A stretch of DNA of 64,000 bases. It comes from Qipengyuania aurantiaca. GTDB lineage: Bacteria > Pseudomonadota > Alphaproteobacteria > Sphingomonadales > Sphingomonadaceae. Position numbers and translations under genes: made by a program. This document shows positions 55,106 to 64,000 of this stretch, piece after piece. Every line of letters starts with the position of its first letter. Position 1 is the first letter of the stretch. The notes beneath the pieces were generated by a model, which did not search any database, was not told the origin of the DNA, and saw only the letters and a program-made list of their open reading frames with translations. The stretch spans positions 682,001 through 746,000 of the forward strand of contig NZ_CP081295.1 of the NCBI RefSeq assembly GCF_019711375.1, written 5' to 3'.

Positions 55106-55641
55106 AACGGGTTCACCGTGTAGCTGCGCTGCTGGAGCTTGGCGTGGGCAGTCATAGCGGAGAGGTCCATCTCGACGCCCTCGATCAGCTGGTCGGCGCC
55201 AACGTCCTGCGCGGTGGCGCTCTGGCCACAGACGATGAAGCGCACGCCGTGGTCGAGCATGGCGCGGACCATTGCGGCGCTGCCGTTTTCGCCCTCCTTG
55301 TCGCGCGCCGCCCATCCCGAGGCGGAGAGTAAGTCCAGGACCGCGGGCCCATGCACCACCACGGCCACGCGGATATTCTCTTCCGCCACGCCATTGGCGA
55401 CATGCATGTTGATGAACCGCGCCGCGCTTTCGAACCCGCGATTGCGCGCGCCATCCTCGGCCGCTTTCGCGACATCGAAGCTGTGCGCGAATTCGGTGTC
55501 GGCGGCGAAGGGCTCCAGTCCGTCGACCACGGCGTGGGGGCCGAATTCCTCGAACACCGGGCCGGTCGCGAAGGCACTCATGTCCTGCGCCATGGCCGGG
55601 CTGGCTAACAGGGCGAGAGCCAAAAACGTAGTCTTGCGCAT
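55102..55641 (-). CDS. DsrE/DsrF-like periplasmic protein
   Basis: 179 residues. A signal peptide (cleavage after AMA, about residue 18) is followed by a DsrE-type alpha/beta fold: RFINMHVANGVAEENIRVAVVVHGPAV and then RAMLDHGVRFIVCGQSATAQ, whose Cys corresponds to the sulfur-carrying Cys of DsrE-like proteins. A sulfur-transfer role is possible but unproven. It overlaps the downstream hypothetical gene and lies 13 bp from the zinc-ribbon gene. Confidence 0.82.
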   Translation of the reverse strand: MRKTTFLALALLASPAMAQDMSAFATGPVFEEFGPHAVVDGLEPFAADTEFAHSFDVAKAAEDGARNRGFESAARFINMHVANGVAEENIRVAVVVHGPAVLDLLSASGWAARDKEGENGSAAMVRAMLDHGVRFIVCGQSATAQDVGADQLIEGVEMDLSAMTAHAKLQQRSYTVNPF

Positions 55642-55654
55642 AGGGTCTCTCCAG

Positions 55655-56125
55655 TCAGTCGGTTTGGGCGTGCGTGGTCAAGTCGTAACCGCAGTCGCTG
55701 CAATTGCGCGCGGGAAACAGGAAGCGAGAAGTTGGCGCACTGCGATACCAGGTAAGCTGCGCGGGCCCGAAGATCGACGCGCCGCAATCGGGACAGGCGC
55801 TGGACACGAAATTCTCGCCGAGTGCCTCATAGATACTTCCGGTGTAATCGTCGCGGCGCCCGGCCCGCAAGCGCTGGCGCGGGCTTACGATCATGCCGAA
55901 CAAAAAGATCGTCGTGAAGGCGCCGAAGAACCAGCCGCCAATGAGAGTGGCAAAGGCGAGCCAGAGCAGGATCACCGCGGAAACGGTGTAGCCATAGGCG
56001 CGCCAGAAACCGAAGGGTGCGCGTAGTGAGGCGCGTTCCACCCGCTCCACAGGCTCAGCGGTGGCAGGAGCCTCTAAACCACTGAGATCAGGACGGCCTT
56101 CGCGCGTATCGGGTATGCCGCCCAT
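55655..56125 (-). CDS. Membrane protein with C-terminal zinc ribbon
   Basis: 156 residues. Two hydrophobic helices (about 47-82), then a cytoplasmic C-terminal domain with two Cys pairs, ACPDCGAS and NCSDCGYD, about 32 residues apart, a zinc-ribbon arrangement. No named family recognised. The start ATG at 56125 overlaps the ruvA stop, so it is the first gene after ruvA in the ruvA-ruvB transcript. Confidence 0.75.
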   Translation of the reverse strand: MGGIPDTREGRPDLSGLEAPATAEPVERVERASLRAPFGFWRAYGYTVSAVILLWLAFATLIGGWFFGAFTTIFLFGMIVSPRQRLRAGRRDDYTGSIYEALGENFVSSACPDCGASIFGPAQLTWYRSAPTSRFLFPARNCSDCGYDLTTHAQTD

Positions 56126-56730
56126 CAGCCAGCGGCCCTCTTCAACGCGACGCGGATGAGGTCGCCCTCGCTCGCGCCTTCGCCCAGTTCGCCTTGCGCC
56201 GCCGCAACCGCGCGCGCGGCAACGGCGGGCTTGAAGCCGAGGTTCTCGAGCGCGCTCACGGCATCGGCGCTGGTGCCGCCCGCAGGCGTCGCGGGAACTA
56301 CGCCGCCCGCTGCGCCGCCGCCCGGAAGCGCGCCCGCCTTGTCCTTCAACTCGTTGACGATGCGTCCGGCCAGCTTCGGCCCGACGCCCTGCGCGCGGGC
56401 CACGGTGGCGGCATCGCCGTTGGAGCAGGCCTGCTGCACCTCGCCGATCGAAAGCGCGGAGAGGATCGCCAGCGCGACCTTGCTGCCCACGCCCTGCACC
56501 TGCGTGAGCAGGCGGAACCAGTCGCGCTCGGCAGCTTCGGCGAAGCCTAGCAGGCGCATGTCGTTCTCGGAAACCTGCAGGTCGGTGTAGACGGTGCAGC
56601 CCTCGCCCTTCTCTCCCAGCGCGGCGAGTGTCTTGGTCGAGCAATGGACGAGATAGCCGACGCCGGACACATCGATCACCGCCCAGTCCACGCCGGTTTC
56701 GTCGAGCAGGCCCTTAAGCTTCGCAATCAT
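56125..56730 (-). CDS. ruvA: Holliday junction branch migration protein
   Basis: 201 residues. Domain I OB-fold begins [20 protein letters not shown]; domain II has the two helix-hairpin-helix motifs in [20 protein letters not shown] and [20 protein letters not shown]; a flexible Gly/Ala linker joins domain III (about residues 150-201). It binds the Holliday junction and loads RuvB. Start 56730 chosen from the family N-terminus; the longer frame upstream is antisense to aroC. Confidence 0.97.
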   Translation of the reverse strand: MIAKLKGLLDETGVDWAVIDVSGVGYLVHCSTKTLAALGEKGEGCTVYTDLQVSENDMRLLGFAEAAERDWFRLLTQVQGVGSKVALAILSALSIGEVQQACSNGDAATVARAQGVGPKLAGRIVNELKDKAGALPGGGAAGGVVPATPAGGTSADAVSALENLGFKPAVAARAVAAAQGELGEGASEGDLIRVALKRAAG

Positions 56731-56808
56731 GGTTTGTTCTTGCCCCTCAAGAAGGATTTGGTCCAGCGCGAATGGACACGCGCCCACAGTTGCGACAGGA
56801 AGGCGAGC

Positions 56809-57876
56809 ATGAGCTGGAACACATTCGGACGCGTGCTGCGCTTCACCACCTGGGGGGAAAGCCATGGCCCTGCCATCGGCGCGGTGGTCGACGGGTGCCC
56901 TCCGGGGATCGCGCTGGCGGAAGACGATATCCAGCCCTTCCTCGATGCGCGCAAGCCGGGGCAGAACAAGTTCACCACGCAGCGCAAGGAGCCGGACGAG
57001 GTCCGCATCCTGTCGGGCGTGTTCGAGGGGAAAACGACCGGCACCTCGCTCTCGCTGCTGATCGAGAACACCGACCAGCGCTCGAAAGACTATTCCGAGA
57101 TCGCCAACACCTATCGCCCGGGCCACGCCGACTACGCCTACGACGCGAAATACGGCTTTCGCGACTATCGCGGCGGCGGACGGTCGAGCGCGCGGGAGAC
57201 GGCCATGCGCGTGGCCGCAGGCGCAGTGGCGCGAAAGGTCATCCCGGAGGTCGAAATCCTCGCCTATGTCTCGGAAATCGGCGGCGACCGGATCGCGCCC
57301 GAGAATTTCGACCGCGAGGAGATCGTCCGCAACCCCTTCTGGTGCCCCGACGCCGAGGCGGCGAAACGCTGGGAGGCGCTGGTGGACGAGGCGCGCAAGG
57401 CCGGCTCATCGCTCGGCGCAGTCGTGGAATGCGTGGCGACGGGCGTTCCGGCCGGATGGGGCGCGCCGGTCTATGCCAAGCTCGACAGCGATCTGGCGGC
57501 CGGCATGATGAGCATCAACGCGGTCAAAGGCGTGGAGATCGGCGACGGCTTCGACGCCGCGCGCCTGACCGGCGAACAGAACGCCGACGCCATGTCACCG
57601 GGCGAGAATGGCCCCGAGTTTGCCGCCAACCACGCAGGCGGCATCGCGGGCGGCATCTCGACCGGCCAGCCGGTTGTCTGCCGCGTGGCGTTCAAGCCGA
57701 CCAGTTCGATCCTCACCCCTGTCGCCAGCGTGGACCGCGAAGGCAAGGCAACCGAAGTCCGCACCAAGGGCCGCCACGACCCCTGCGTCGGCATTCGCGG
57801 CACGCCCGTTGTCGAGGCCATGATGGCGCTGGTGCTGGCGGACCACAAACTGCTCCACCGGGCGCAATGCGGATGA
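56809..57876 (+). CDS. aroC: Chorismate synthase
   Basis: 355 residues. [20 protein letters not shown], then [40 protein letters not shown] and the C-terminal [20 protein letters not shown] are conserved AroC patches. It removes phosphate from EPSP with reduced FMN to give chorismate, the aromatic branch point. The start follows GACAGGAAGG. Its stop overlaps the start of the next gene (ATGA). Confidence 0.98.
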   Translation: MSWNTFGRVLRFTTWGESHGPAIGAVVDGCPPGIALAEDDIQPFLDARKPGQNKFTTQRKEPDEVRILSGVFEGKTTGTSLSLLIENTDQRSKDYSEIANTYRPGHADYAYDAKYGFRDYRGGGRSSARETAMRVAAGAVARKVIPEVEILAYVSEIGGDRIAPENFDREEIVRNPFWCPDAEAAKRWEALVDEARKAGSSLGAVVECVATGVPAGWGAPVYAKLDSDLAAGMMSINAVKGVEIGDGFDAARLTGEQNADAMSPGENGPEFAANHAGGIAGGISTGQPVVCRVAFKPTSSILTPVASVDREGKATEVRTKGRHDPCVGIRGTPVVEAMMALVLADHKLLHRAQCG

Positions 57877-58397
57877 GCATCAGTCGCAGGACCGTTCTTG
57901 CAGGACTTTTCGCAACCTGCGCGGCCCTGCCGTTCGCCCCCGTGAACGCCTGTGTGGACCACAGTCTCTCTGCACGCATCCTTTTCGACGACGTACCGCC
58001 AGATTTGCCGGACGGGATGGTCGCGAAGCACATCCACTTGGTCAATTCCGGCCCGGAGTTCGAACGCTATACCGAGCCTATGGAATTCGAAATCGAAGGA
58101 TCGGGAGACGATTTGAAATTTTTCTCATTCGTTGGGATCGGCACCTTCGTAAATCCGTGGACCTACTGGTTTACAAAAAGACTTCCGGAGTGGGTGACCG
58201 GCAAGCCGAGATTTTTCCCGATTCTTGCGCCGGTATCGTCGTGCACCGGAGGGGTCATCGGGGAAGCCGATATGGTGGAACTGTTCGTTGGAAATCTCAT
58301 GTCCCAGAAGAACGGCGAACCCGTGTTTGTCGCCGCCAGCAAACGCCTCTCGTCGGACCGCTGGATCACGCAATTGGGCGTAATTGACAAAGACTAA
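57873..58397 (+). CDS. Tat-type exported protein of unknown function
   Basis: 174 residues from the ATG overlapping the aroC stop. The signal [20 protein letters not shown] is twin-arginine-like with a Cys-containing end (VNAC). The mature part is acidic, with [24 protein letters not shown] and [17 protein letters not shown] segments, and no recognised family. It is AT-richer than aroC, so its codon use differs from its partner. Periplasmic; function unknown. Confidence 0.7.
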   Translation: MSISRRTVLAGLFATCAALPFAPVNACVDHSLSARILFDDVPPDLPDGMVAKHIHLVNSGPEFERYTEPMEFEIEGSGDDLKFFSFVGIGTFVNPWTYWFTKRLPEWVTGKPRFFPILAPVSSCTGGVIGEADMVELFVGNLMSQKNGEPVFVAASKRLSSDRWITQLGVIDKD

Positions 58398-58457
58398 GTT
58401 GCACACAACTCAACGGAATACGAACATTGTTGCGCTTTTCGAAAGTTCCATTCCTGT

Positions 58458-58483
58458 GATTGAAAATTCCGATGCTCGCAATC
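58458..58483. promoter_or_regulatory. Inverted repeat in the ahpC promoter region
   Basis: GATTG at 58458-58462 and CAATC at 58479-58483 form a GATTG-N16-CAATC inverted repeat 79 bp before the ahpC start. A redox regulator site (OxyR-like) is the obvious idea, but the classical OxyR spacing is not shown, so this is only a candidate. Confidence 0.25.
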
Positions 58484-58561
58484 GCAACATATCGCTTTTG
58501 TGCATTGCAGCAGGCCCTATCTGACGCCCATGAATTTCAAACCCGAATAACGGAGAAAACC

Positions 58562-59128
58562 ATGGGTATCATCGGAAGCACTATCAAGCCGTTCAACGCC
58601 ACCGCCTTTCAGGCCGGCAAGGACTTTTTCGACGTCACCGACGAAGACGTGAAGGGCAAGTGGGCCGTATTCTTCTTCTATCCGGCCGACTTCACCTTCG
58701 TCTGCCCGACCGAACTGGAAGACCTCGGCGAGCAGTACAACATGCTCCAGAAGATGGACGTCGAAGTCTACGCCGTGTCGACCGACACGCACTTCAGCCA
58801 CAAGGCATGGCACGACACTTCGGAGAAGATCGGCAAGCTGAACTTCCCCTTCCTCGGCGACCAGAACCACGTCCTTGCGCGCAATTTCGACGTGCTGCGT
58901 GAAGGCGCCGGCCTTGCCGACCGTGCGACCTTCGTGGTCGACCCGGACGGCGTGATCCAGATCATGGAACAGACCTGCGAAGGCGTCGGCCGCAACGCCA
59001 ACGAACTCGCCCGCAAGATCAAGGCCGCACAGTACGTCCGCGCCAATCCCGGCCAGGTCTGCCCGGCCGCGTGGGAAGAAGGCGGCGACACGCTGGCTCC
59101 CTCGCTCGACCTGGTCGGCAAGATCTAA
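58562..59128 (+). CDS. ahpC: Peroxiredoxin (alkyl hydroperoxide reductase subunit C)
   Basis: 188 residues. The peroxidatic Cys is in [14 protein letters not shown] (V-C-P-T), the resolving Cys in [12 protein letters not shown], and the downstream [20 protein letters not shown] is typical of bacterial AhpC. It reduces hydroperoxides using electrons from AhpF, cytoplasmic. The start follows ACGGAGAAAACC. An inverted repeat TTGATTG-like element lies in the promoter region. Followed by a terminator with a poly-C loop, then ahpF. Confidence 0.97.
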   Translation: MGIIGSTIKPFNATAFQAGKDFFDVTDEDVKGKWAVFFFYPADFTFVCPTELEDLGEQYNMLQKMDVEVYAVSTDTHFSHKAWHDTSEKIGKLNFPFLGDQNHVLARNFDVLREGAGLADRATFVVDPDGVIQIMEQTCEGVGRNANELARKIKAAQYVRANPGQVCPAAWEEGGDTLAPSLDLVGKI

Positions 59129-59206
59129 GGCGACAGCCCTCATTAAGGCGGGCGCGCTTAAGCGCTCCCGCCCACAAGAGCCCGAGCCCATAACTCGGGT
59201 CGCTGG

Positions 59207-59253
59207 AAGGCCCGGGGCATCTCCCCCCCCCCCCCCCGCCCCGGGCCTTTTCC
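59207..59253 (+). terminator. Rho-independent terminator with a 15-C loop
   Basis: A perfect 12-bp stem AAGGCCCGGGGC/GCCCCGGGCCTT is followed by TT and further pyrimidines. The 19-base loop contains a run of 15 C (59223-59237). It ends the ahpC transcript; read-through to ahpF would be needed for one operon. Confidence 0.8.
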
Positions 59254-59305
59254 AACTCCCCCGATTTTCAAAACCCCGTCCGCAACCCACGCCCGGAGTC
59301 CGTCC

Positions 59306-60895
59306 ATGCTCGATGCGAACCTTACCCAGCAGCTCAAGACCTATCTCGCCAACCTGCGCGAGCCGGTCGAACTCGTCGCCTCGTTGGGCGATGACGAAAA
59401 GTCGCGGCAGACGCGCGAACTGCTCGAGGAAATTGCTGCGTTGCATGACGACGTAAGCGCCAGCTTCGACGGCACGGACGAGCGCAAGCCCAGCTTCGTC
59501 ATCCGCCGCGCGAGCGATGCGGAAAAGTGGGTACGGTTTGCCGGTCTGCCGATGGGGCATGAATTCACTTCTCTGGTCCTCGCCCTGCTGTGGGCAGGCG
59601 GCCACCCGCCGAAGGTCGACGCCGACCTCCTCGAACAGGTTCGCGGGCTGGAAGGCGATTTCCATTTCGAAATGTATTTCTCGCTCTCCTGCCACAACTG
59701 CCCCGACGTGGTGCGGGCGCTGACGCTTATGGCGCTGGAAAACCCGCGCATCACCGCGACGCTGATCGAAGGCGGCACCTATCAGGACGAGGTCGAGCGC
59801 CGCGACGTGATGGCCGTCCCCGCCACGTTCCTGAACGGCGAGCCCTTCTACAACGGCAAGATGGAACTGGCCGAAATCCTCGCGAAGATCGACACCGGCG
59901 CCGACGCCAAGGCTGCCGAGAAACTGTCGGCCAAGGAACCGTTCGAAGTGCTGATCGTGGGTGGCGGACCGGCCGGCGCGGCGTCCGGCATCTACACTGC
60001 GCGCAAGGGCTTTCGCACCGGCATCGCGGCCGAACGCTTCGGCGGCCAGCTGCACGACACGCTCGGCATCGAGAACCTGCCCGGCACCGCCTATACCGAA
60101 GGCCCGAAGCTGGCCGGCCAGCTGGAGAGCCAGATCGGCGAGAACGAAATCGACCTGATGAACCTCGCCAAGGCCGTGAAGCTCGTGCCCGCGAAGGAAG
60201 AAGGCGGCCTGCACACGGTCGAGCTGGGCAATGGCGCAAGCCTCAAGGCCCGCAGCCTCATTCTTGCGACCGGCGCACGCTGGCGCAATCTCGGCGTTCC
60301 GGGCGAAGCGGAATATCGCAACAAGGGCGTCGCCTATTGCCCGCACTGCGACGGACCACTTTTCAAGGGCAAGCGCATCGCGGTGATCGGCGGCGGCAAT
60401 TCGGGCGTCGAAGCTGCAATCGACCTTGCCAAGATCGTCGGCCATGTGACGCTGATCGAATATGACGACAAGCTTCGCGCCGACGACGTGCTCCAGAAAA
60501 AGCTGCGGAGCATGAGCAATGTCGAGATCGTCACCAGCGGCCAGACCACCGAAATCACGGGCAAGGACGGCAAGGTCGACGGCCTCGTCCTGAAGGACCG
60601 CACATCGGGCGATGAGCGCCGCATCGAGCTGGAAGGCGTGTTCGTCCAGATCGGTCTCGTGCCCAACACCGAATGGCTCGAGGGCAGCGGTCTCGAACTG
60701 ACGAAGTTCGGCGAGATCGTCACCGACGAGGAAGGCCGCACCAACCTGCCTGGTGTCTTCGGAGCGGGCGACGTGACCGACGTGCCCTACAAGCAGATCG
60801 TTGTGGCGATGGGCGAAGGCTCCAAGGCCGGCCTCTCCGCCTTCGATTACCTGATCCGCACCGAACCGGTCGAGGATATCGCCGAGGCGGCCTGA
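59306..60895 (+). CDS. ahpF: Alkyl hydroperoxide reductase subunit F
   Basis: 529 residues, full length. The N-terminal thioredoxin-like tandem domain has CHNC (about residue 130); the thioredoxin reductase-like part has the FAD motif [15 protein letters not shown], redox-active CPHC (about residue 347), NADH motif [17 protein letters not shown] and C-terminal [17 protein letters not shown]. It passes electrons from NADH to AhpC. Likely expressed with ahpC under peroxide stress, though a terminator lies between them. Confidence 0.98.
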   Translation: MLDANLTQQLKTYLANLREPVELVASLGDDEKSRQTRELLEEIAALHDDVSASFDGTDERKPSFVIRRASDAEKWVRFAGLPMGHEFTSLVLALLWAGGHPPKVDADLLEQVRGLEGDFHFEMYFSLSCHNCPDVVRALTLMALENPRITATLIEGGTYQDEVERRDVMAVPATFLNGEPFYNGKMELAEILAKIDTGADAKAAEKLSAKEPFEVLIVGGGPAGAASGIYTARKGFRTGIAAERFGGQLHDTLGIENLPGTAYTEGPKLAGQLESQIGENEIDLMNLAKAVKLVPAKEEGGLHTVELGNGASLKARSLILATGARWRNLGVPGEAEYRNKGVAYCPHCDGPLFKGKRIAVIGGGNSGVEAAIDLAKIVGHVTLIEYDDKLRADDVLQKKLRSMSNVEIVTSGQTTEITGKDGKVDGLVLKDRTSGDERRIELEGVFVQIGLVPNTEWLEGSGLELTKFGEIVTDEEGRTNLPGVFGAGDVTDVPYKQIVVAMGEGSKAGLSAFDYLIRTEPVEDIAEAA

Positions 60896-60915
60896 TCGGT
60901 CATCAAGCGGACACG

Positions 60916-60953
60916 AAAGCGTCGCCATTCCAGCGGGATGGCGGCGCTTTTCG
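60916..60953 (+). terminator. Rho-independent terminator after ahpF
   Basis: A 13-bp stem (AAAGCGTCGCCAT/ATGGCGGCGCTTT, one G-U pair) with a 9-base loop, ending in TTTTCG, downstream of the ahpF stop. Confidence 0.75.
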
Positions 60954-60988
60954 TATGGGCGGCTCGCTTCGCCGCAAAATCGCCTCAG

Positions 60989-61018
60989 CCAATCAATTTG
61001 ACCCGTTTAATCGATTGG
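60989..61018. promoter_or_regulatory. Inverted repeat in the katG promoter region
   Basis: CCAATC-N18-GATTGG, a perfect 6-bp inverted repeat, 80 bp upstream of katG, in an AT-rich patch. It resembles a binding site for a dimeric or tetrameric regulator such as OxyR; the ahpC promoter has a related pair of GATTG/CAATC arms in the opposite order. Candidate only. Confidence 0.3.
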
Positions 61019-61098
61019 ACGAATTAACGGGGGAGGTTCAGGGTCGCTTTCATTCTCGGACGGGAGACCGAGTCTTTATTTGAGAGGAGAGCGATTAC

Positions 61099-63315
61099 AT
61101 GGACGCCAAAACCGGAGATATTAGCGGCTGCCCCTTCACCGGCGACAGCGGCACACGCGCACTCTTCGGCCGCCGCAACCGCGACTGGTGGCCCGATCAG
61201 CTCGATCTGGAAATCCTGACCGAAGGCGGCCGCGCGGCCGACCCGATGGGCGAGGATTTCGATTATTGCGAGGCCTTCAACGCGCTCGATTACACCGCGC
61301 TCAAGCAAGACCTCACCGACCTGATGACCGACAGCCAGGAATGGTGGCCGGCCGACTATGGCCATTACGGCCCCTTCTTCATCCGCATGGCATGGCACGC
61401 GGCAGGTACCTATCGCACCGGCGACGGGCGTGGCGGCGGCGGCAGCGGCCAACAGCGCTTCGCCCCGCTCAACAGCTGGCCCGATAACGGCAACCTCGAC
61501 AAGGCCCGCCGCCTGCTGTGGCCGATCAAGCAGAAATACGGCAAGCACATCAGCTGGGCCGATCTCTTCATCCTCACCGGTAACGTCGCGATCGAGAGCA
61601 TGGGCGGTCCCGTGTTCGGCTTCGGCGGCGGGCGCAAGGACGTGTTCGATCCCGAAACCGTCTATTGGGGCACAGAAGAGAAGTGGGTCGATACGGGCGC
61701 CGAAACCCGCATTCATCCCGATGAGGGCCGCGCGCTCGAAAACCCGCTTGCCGCGATCCAGATGGGCCTGATCTACGTCAATCCCGAAGGCCCGGGCGGC
61801 AATCCGCATGACGCCGAGGGTATGGCCCGTGACATGCGCGAGACGTTCAGCCGCATGGCCATGAACGACGAGGAAACGGTAGCCCTGACCGCCGGCGGTC
61901 ACGCTTTCGGCAAGGCGCATGGTGCCAAGCCCTCGGACACATTCAGCGGCGCGCCGGAGGGCGAAGGCCTCCATTCGATGGGCTTCGGCTGGCTCACCGA
62001 CCCCGAGGAAATCGGCAAGGGCCACATCACGACTTCGGGCATCGAAGGCGCGTGGTCGAACAATCCGACCAAGTGGGGTGGCGACTACTTCCGCCTGCTG
62101 TTCAAATACGATTACGAGCTGGTCCAGTCGCCCGCAGGCGCATACCAGTGGCAGCCGATCGACCAGTCCGAAGAGGACATGGCTCCGGATGCGCGGGACC
62201 CGTCCAAGAAGGTCCCGACCATGATGACCACCGCCGACATGGCGCTGAAGCGCGACCCGGAATATCGCAAGATTTCCGAACGCTTCCGCGACGACCAGGC
62301 CGCGCTCGACGATGCCTTCGCCCGCGCGTGGTTCAAGCTGTGCCACCGCGACATGGGTCCCAAGGTCCGCTACCTCGGCCCCGAAGTGCCGAGCGAAGAC
62401 CTGATCTGGCAGGACCCCGTCCCCGCCGGTTCGCAGGTTTCGGACAGCGACTTGTCCGCCTTCAAGTCGAAGGTCCTCGACAGCGGTCTTGGCATCGCGG
62501 CACTCGTCAAGGCAGCCTGGGCCTCGGCCTCGACCTATCGCAATTCCGACCATCGCGGCGGCGCCAATGGCGCGCATATCCGCTTCGACGAGATCAAGAA
62601 CTGGAAGGTCAACGATCCCGAAGAATTGGGCAAGGTCCTCTCAAAGCTCGACGAAATCCGTGGCGGCATCTCCATGGCCGACGCCATCGTCATTGCCGGT
62701 TCGGCTGCGGTCGAGAAGGCGGCGAAGGATGCCGGTTTCGATATCTCCGTTCCGGTCACCACCGGCCGCGGCGATGCTCGCCCAGAAGACTTCGATGCGG
62801 AAAGCTGGGAGCCGCTCGAGCCCTTTGCCGACGGTTTCCGCAACTACCTCAAGACCAAGGCTTCGGTGAAGACCGAGGACATGATGGTCGACCGCGCGCA
62901 CCTTCTCGGCCTCTCGATCCCCGAGATGACCGTGCTGGTCGGCGGAATGCGCGCCATGGGTGCGGTGACCAAGCACACCACCCACGGCGACCGGATCGGC
63001 GTGCTGACGGAGACCCCGGGCAAGCTCGACAACAGTTTCTTCAAGAACCTGCTCGGCATGGGCGTGATCTGGAAAGAGGTCGACGACAGCGGCGACGAGG
63101 AATTCGTCGGCACCTGCCGCAAGACCGGCAAGGAACTGTGGCGCGCCACGCGCACCGACCTCGTCTTCGGTTCCAACTCGCGCCTGCGCGCGGTGGCGGA
63201 AGTCTATGCCGAGAACGGCAACGAAGAGAAGTTCGTGCGCGATTTCGTCAAGGCCTGGACCAAGGTCATGGACGCCGATCGCTTCGACCTGACCTACGCG
63301 AAATACCACAAGTAA
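61099..63315 (+). CDS. katG: Bifunctional catalase-peroxidase
   Basis: 738 residues, full KatG length. The distal site appears in [11 protein letters not shown] (Arg, Trp, His), the proximal-site region in [11 protein letters not shown], and the crosslink partners Tyr ([12 protein letters not shown]) and Met ([13 protein letters not shown]) of the Met-Tyr-Trp adduct are present. The duplicated C-terminal half is complete. It breaks down H2O2 by catalase and peroxidase action, cytoplasmic. Ribosome binding site GAGAGGAGAG precedes ATG. A strong terminator follows. Confidence 0.98.
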   Translation: MDAKTGDISGCPFTGDSGTRALFGRRNRDWWPDQLDLEILTEGGRAADPMGEDFDYCEAFNALDYTALKQDLTDLMTDSQEWWPADYGHYGPFFIRMAWHAAGTYRTGDGRGGGGSGQQRFAPLNSWPDNGNLDKARRLLWPIKQKYGKHISWADLFILTGNVAIESMGGPVFGFGGGRKDVFDPETVYWGTEEKWVDTGAETRIHPDEGRALENPLAAIQMGLIYVNPEGPGGNPHDAEGMARDMRETFSRMAMNDEETVALTAGGHAFGKAHGAKPSDTFSGAPEGEGLHSMGFGWLTDPEEIGKGHITTSGIEGAWSNNPTKWGGDYFRLLFKYDYELVQSPAGAYQWQPIDQSEEDMAPDARDPSKKVPTMMTTADMALKRDPEYRKISERFRDDQAALDDAFARAWFKLCHRDMGPKVRYLGPEVPSEDLIWQDPVPAGSQVSDSDLSAFKSKVLDSGLGIAALVKAAWASASTYRNSDHRGGANGAHIRFDEIKNWKVNDPEELGKVLSKLDEIRGGISMADAIVIAGSAAVEKAAKDAGFDISVPVTTGRGDARPEDFDAESWEPLEPFADGFRNYLKTKASVKTEDMMVDRAHLLGLSIPEMTVLVGGMRAMGAVTKHTTHGDRIGVLTETPGKLDNSFFKNLLGMGVIWKEVDDSGDEEFVGTCRKTGKELWRATRTDLVFGSNSRLRAVAEVYAENGNEEKFVRDFVKAWTKVMDADRFDLTYAKYHK

Positions 63316-63342
63316 GGGGGCCAGACCCTTCGGGACCGCACC

Positions 63343-63375
63343 AAGCCCCCCGGCAGCAATGCCGGGGGGCTTTTT
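63343..63375 (+). terminator. Rho-independent terminator after katG
   Basis: A perfect 12-bp stem AAGCCCCCCGGC/GCCGGGGGGCTT, 6-base loop, then TTT, 28 bp after the katG stop. Confidence 0.9.
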
Positions 63376-63426
63376 ACGTGCTTACTCAACCGATCAGGCT
63401 GTGCGGTATTTTGAAGCTTGCAAACC

Positions 63427-63452
63427 GGAACGCCATGCGCGGCCCGTCCGTA
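63427..63452 (+). promoter_or_regulatory. EcfG promoter-like element upstream of katA
   Basis: GGAAC at 63427-63431, a 17-base spacer and CGTA at 63449-63452, 34 bp before the katA start. One deviation from CGTT in the -10, identical to the element at 7622. Catalase is a common general-stress target, which supports it. Confidence 0.5.
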
Positions 63453-63486
63453 TGTCTTTCATCCTCCAGCAGAAAGGCACGTCGCC

Positions 63487-64000
63487 ATGGCCGACCGCAC
63501 AGTTCCCCCCACCACCACCGATGCCGGCATCCGCGCCCCGAGCGACGAGCATTCGCTGACGCTTGGCCGCGATGGCCCGATCGTGCTCAACGATCACTAT
63601 CTCATCGAGCAGATGGCGAACTTCAACCGCGAGCGGATCCCCGAGCGCCAGCCGCACGCCAAGGGTTCGGGCGCTTTCGGCTATTTCGAAACGACGCACG
63701 ATGTCTCGAAATACACCAAGGCCAAGCTGTTCCAGAAGGGCGTGAAGACCGACACGGCCATGCGTTTCTCCACCGTGGCAGGCGAACGCGGCAGCCCCGA
63801 TACCTGGCGCGACCCGCGCGGCTTCTCGGTAAAGTTCTACACCGAAGACGGCAATTTCGACATGGTCGGCAACAACACGCCGATCTTCTTCATCCGCGAT
63901 CCGCTGAAGTTCCAGCACTTCATCCGCAGCCAGAAGCGCCGCGCCGACAACGGCCTGCGCGATCACGACATGATGTGGGATTTCTGGACCCTGTCGCCCG
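63487..64000 (+). CDS. Catalase, N-terminal part (runs off the right edge)
   Basis: 171 residues before the window ends. [20 protein letters not shown] is followed by [39 protein letters not shown], the haem-pocket [20 protein letters not shown] and [20 protein letters not shown], standard for monofunctional haem catalases (katA/katE type). It decomposes H2O2. The distal His is in [12 protein letters not shown]. The C-terminal half is outside the window. Ribosome binding site CAGAAAGG precedes ATG. Confidence 0.96.
   Translation, partial: MADRTVPPTTTDAGIRAPSDEHSLTLGRDGPIVLNDHYLIEQMANFNRERIPERQPHAKGSGAFGYFETTHDVSKYTKAKLFQKGVKTDTAMRFSTVAGERGSPDTWRDPRGFSVKFYTEDGNFDMVGNNTPIFFIRDPLKFQHFIRSQKRRADNGLRDHDMMWDFWTLSP

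Noticed and set aside
58517..60928. 803-codon antisense frame opposite ahpC and ahpF
   Set aside because: Shadow of two unmistakable peroxide genes; no ribosome binding site or recognisable domain.

Overview
The window reads as an uninterrupted stretch of GC-rich, gene-dense chromosome from an alphaproteobacterium, most likely Sphingomonadales and probably the Erythrobacteraceae (Erythrobacter, Qipengyuania, Altererythrobacter and relatives). This placement is inferred from gene content and style: many 4-bp ATGA stop/start overlaps, a SigF/NrsF sigma factor pair, general-stress (EcfG-type) promoter matches, a FadL porin, a class A beta-lactamase overlapping prephenate dehydratase, and no rRNA or phage genes. 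Two AT-richer stretches (about 21.5-23.5 kb and 25.6-28.9 kb) stand out and are the best candidates for recently acquired DNA.

Layout. 1-6.7 kb: a partial acyl-CoA dehydrogenase (minus strand) diverges from a translationally coupled catabolic operon (SDR, GPH-type transporter, ACAD11-like acyl-CoA dehydrogenase, zinc alcohol dehydrogenase, APH-fold kinase). The shared promoter region carries two copies of a 6-2-6 ACGT palindrome. 6.8-7.6 kb: dapD. 7.6-11.1 kb: a tightly packed run of ten small proteins, mostly DUF families (DUF2945, DUF3008, DUF3140, DUF1810, a degenerate K+-channel-like protein, DUF427, DUF985 cupin, DUF3253, DoxX), led by an EcfG-like promoter. It faces SWIB and PEBP-like genes. 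12.2-21.5 kb: an S41 protease lipoprotein, small membrane proteins, an HSL-type esterase, lipoproteins, stress proteins (PNPOx-like, fasciclin, ribosome hibernation factor, cold shock protein) and a UPF0178 protein.

21.5-31 kb: an AT-rich orphan GHKL ATPase, thiC with a TPP riboswitch, about 1.35 kb with no convincing gene, a TetR regulator, a 952-residue RTX/serralysin-like secreted protein whose zinc site is degraded, and tRNA-Gln(CTG). 31-46 kb: ppx/gppA-rlmE, a membrane-anchored cytochrome c, pheA-bla, isoaspartyl peptidase, an MscS-like channel, an SDR, the sigF-nrsF pair with its own GTAACC-N16-CGAA promoter, a ZntB/CorA transporter, FadL, and an ispG-thioredoxin-like-membrane protein-deacetylase operon. 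46-58.4 kb: two L,D-transpeptidase-type enzymes, an EamA transporter, an unlisted 55-residue small protein, acnA, a 2OG oxygenase, a ruvB...ruvA operon split by three foreign genes, and aroC. 58.5-64 kb: a peroxide-defence block, ahpC-ahpF-katG-katA, with katA cut by the window edge.

Main threads: several genes appear wired to general or heavy-metal stress through recognisable ECF promoters; the first operon pairs a kinase with an ACAD11-like dehydrogenase, the logic used elsewhere to degrade 4-hydroxyacyl-CoAs; and the last 5.5 kb forms a peroxide-scavenging cluster. All functional statements rest on motif reading without database searches.
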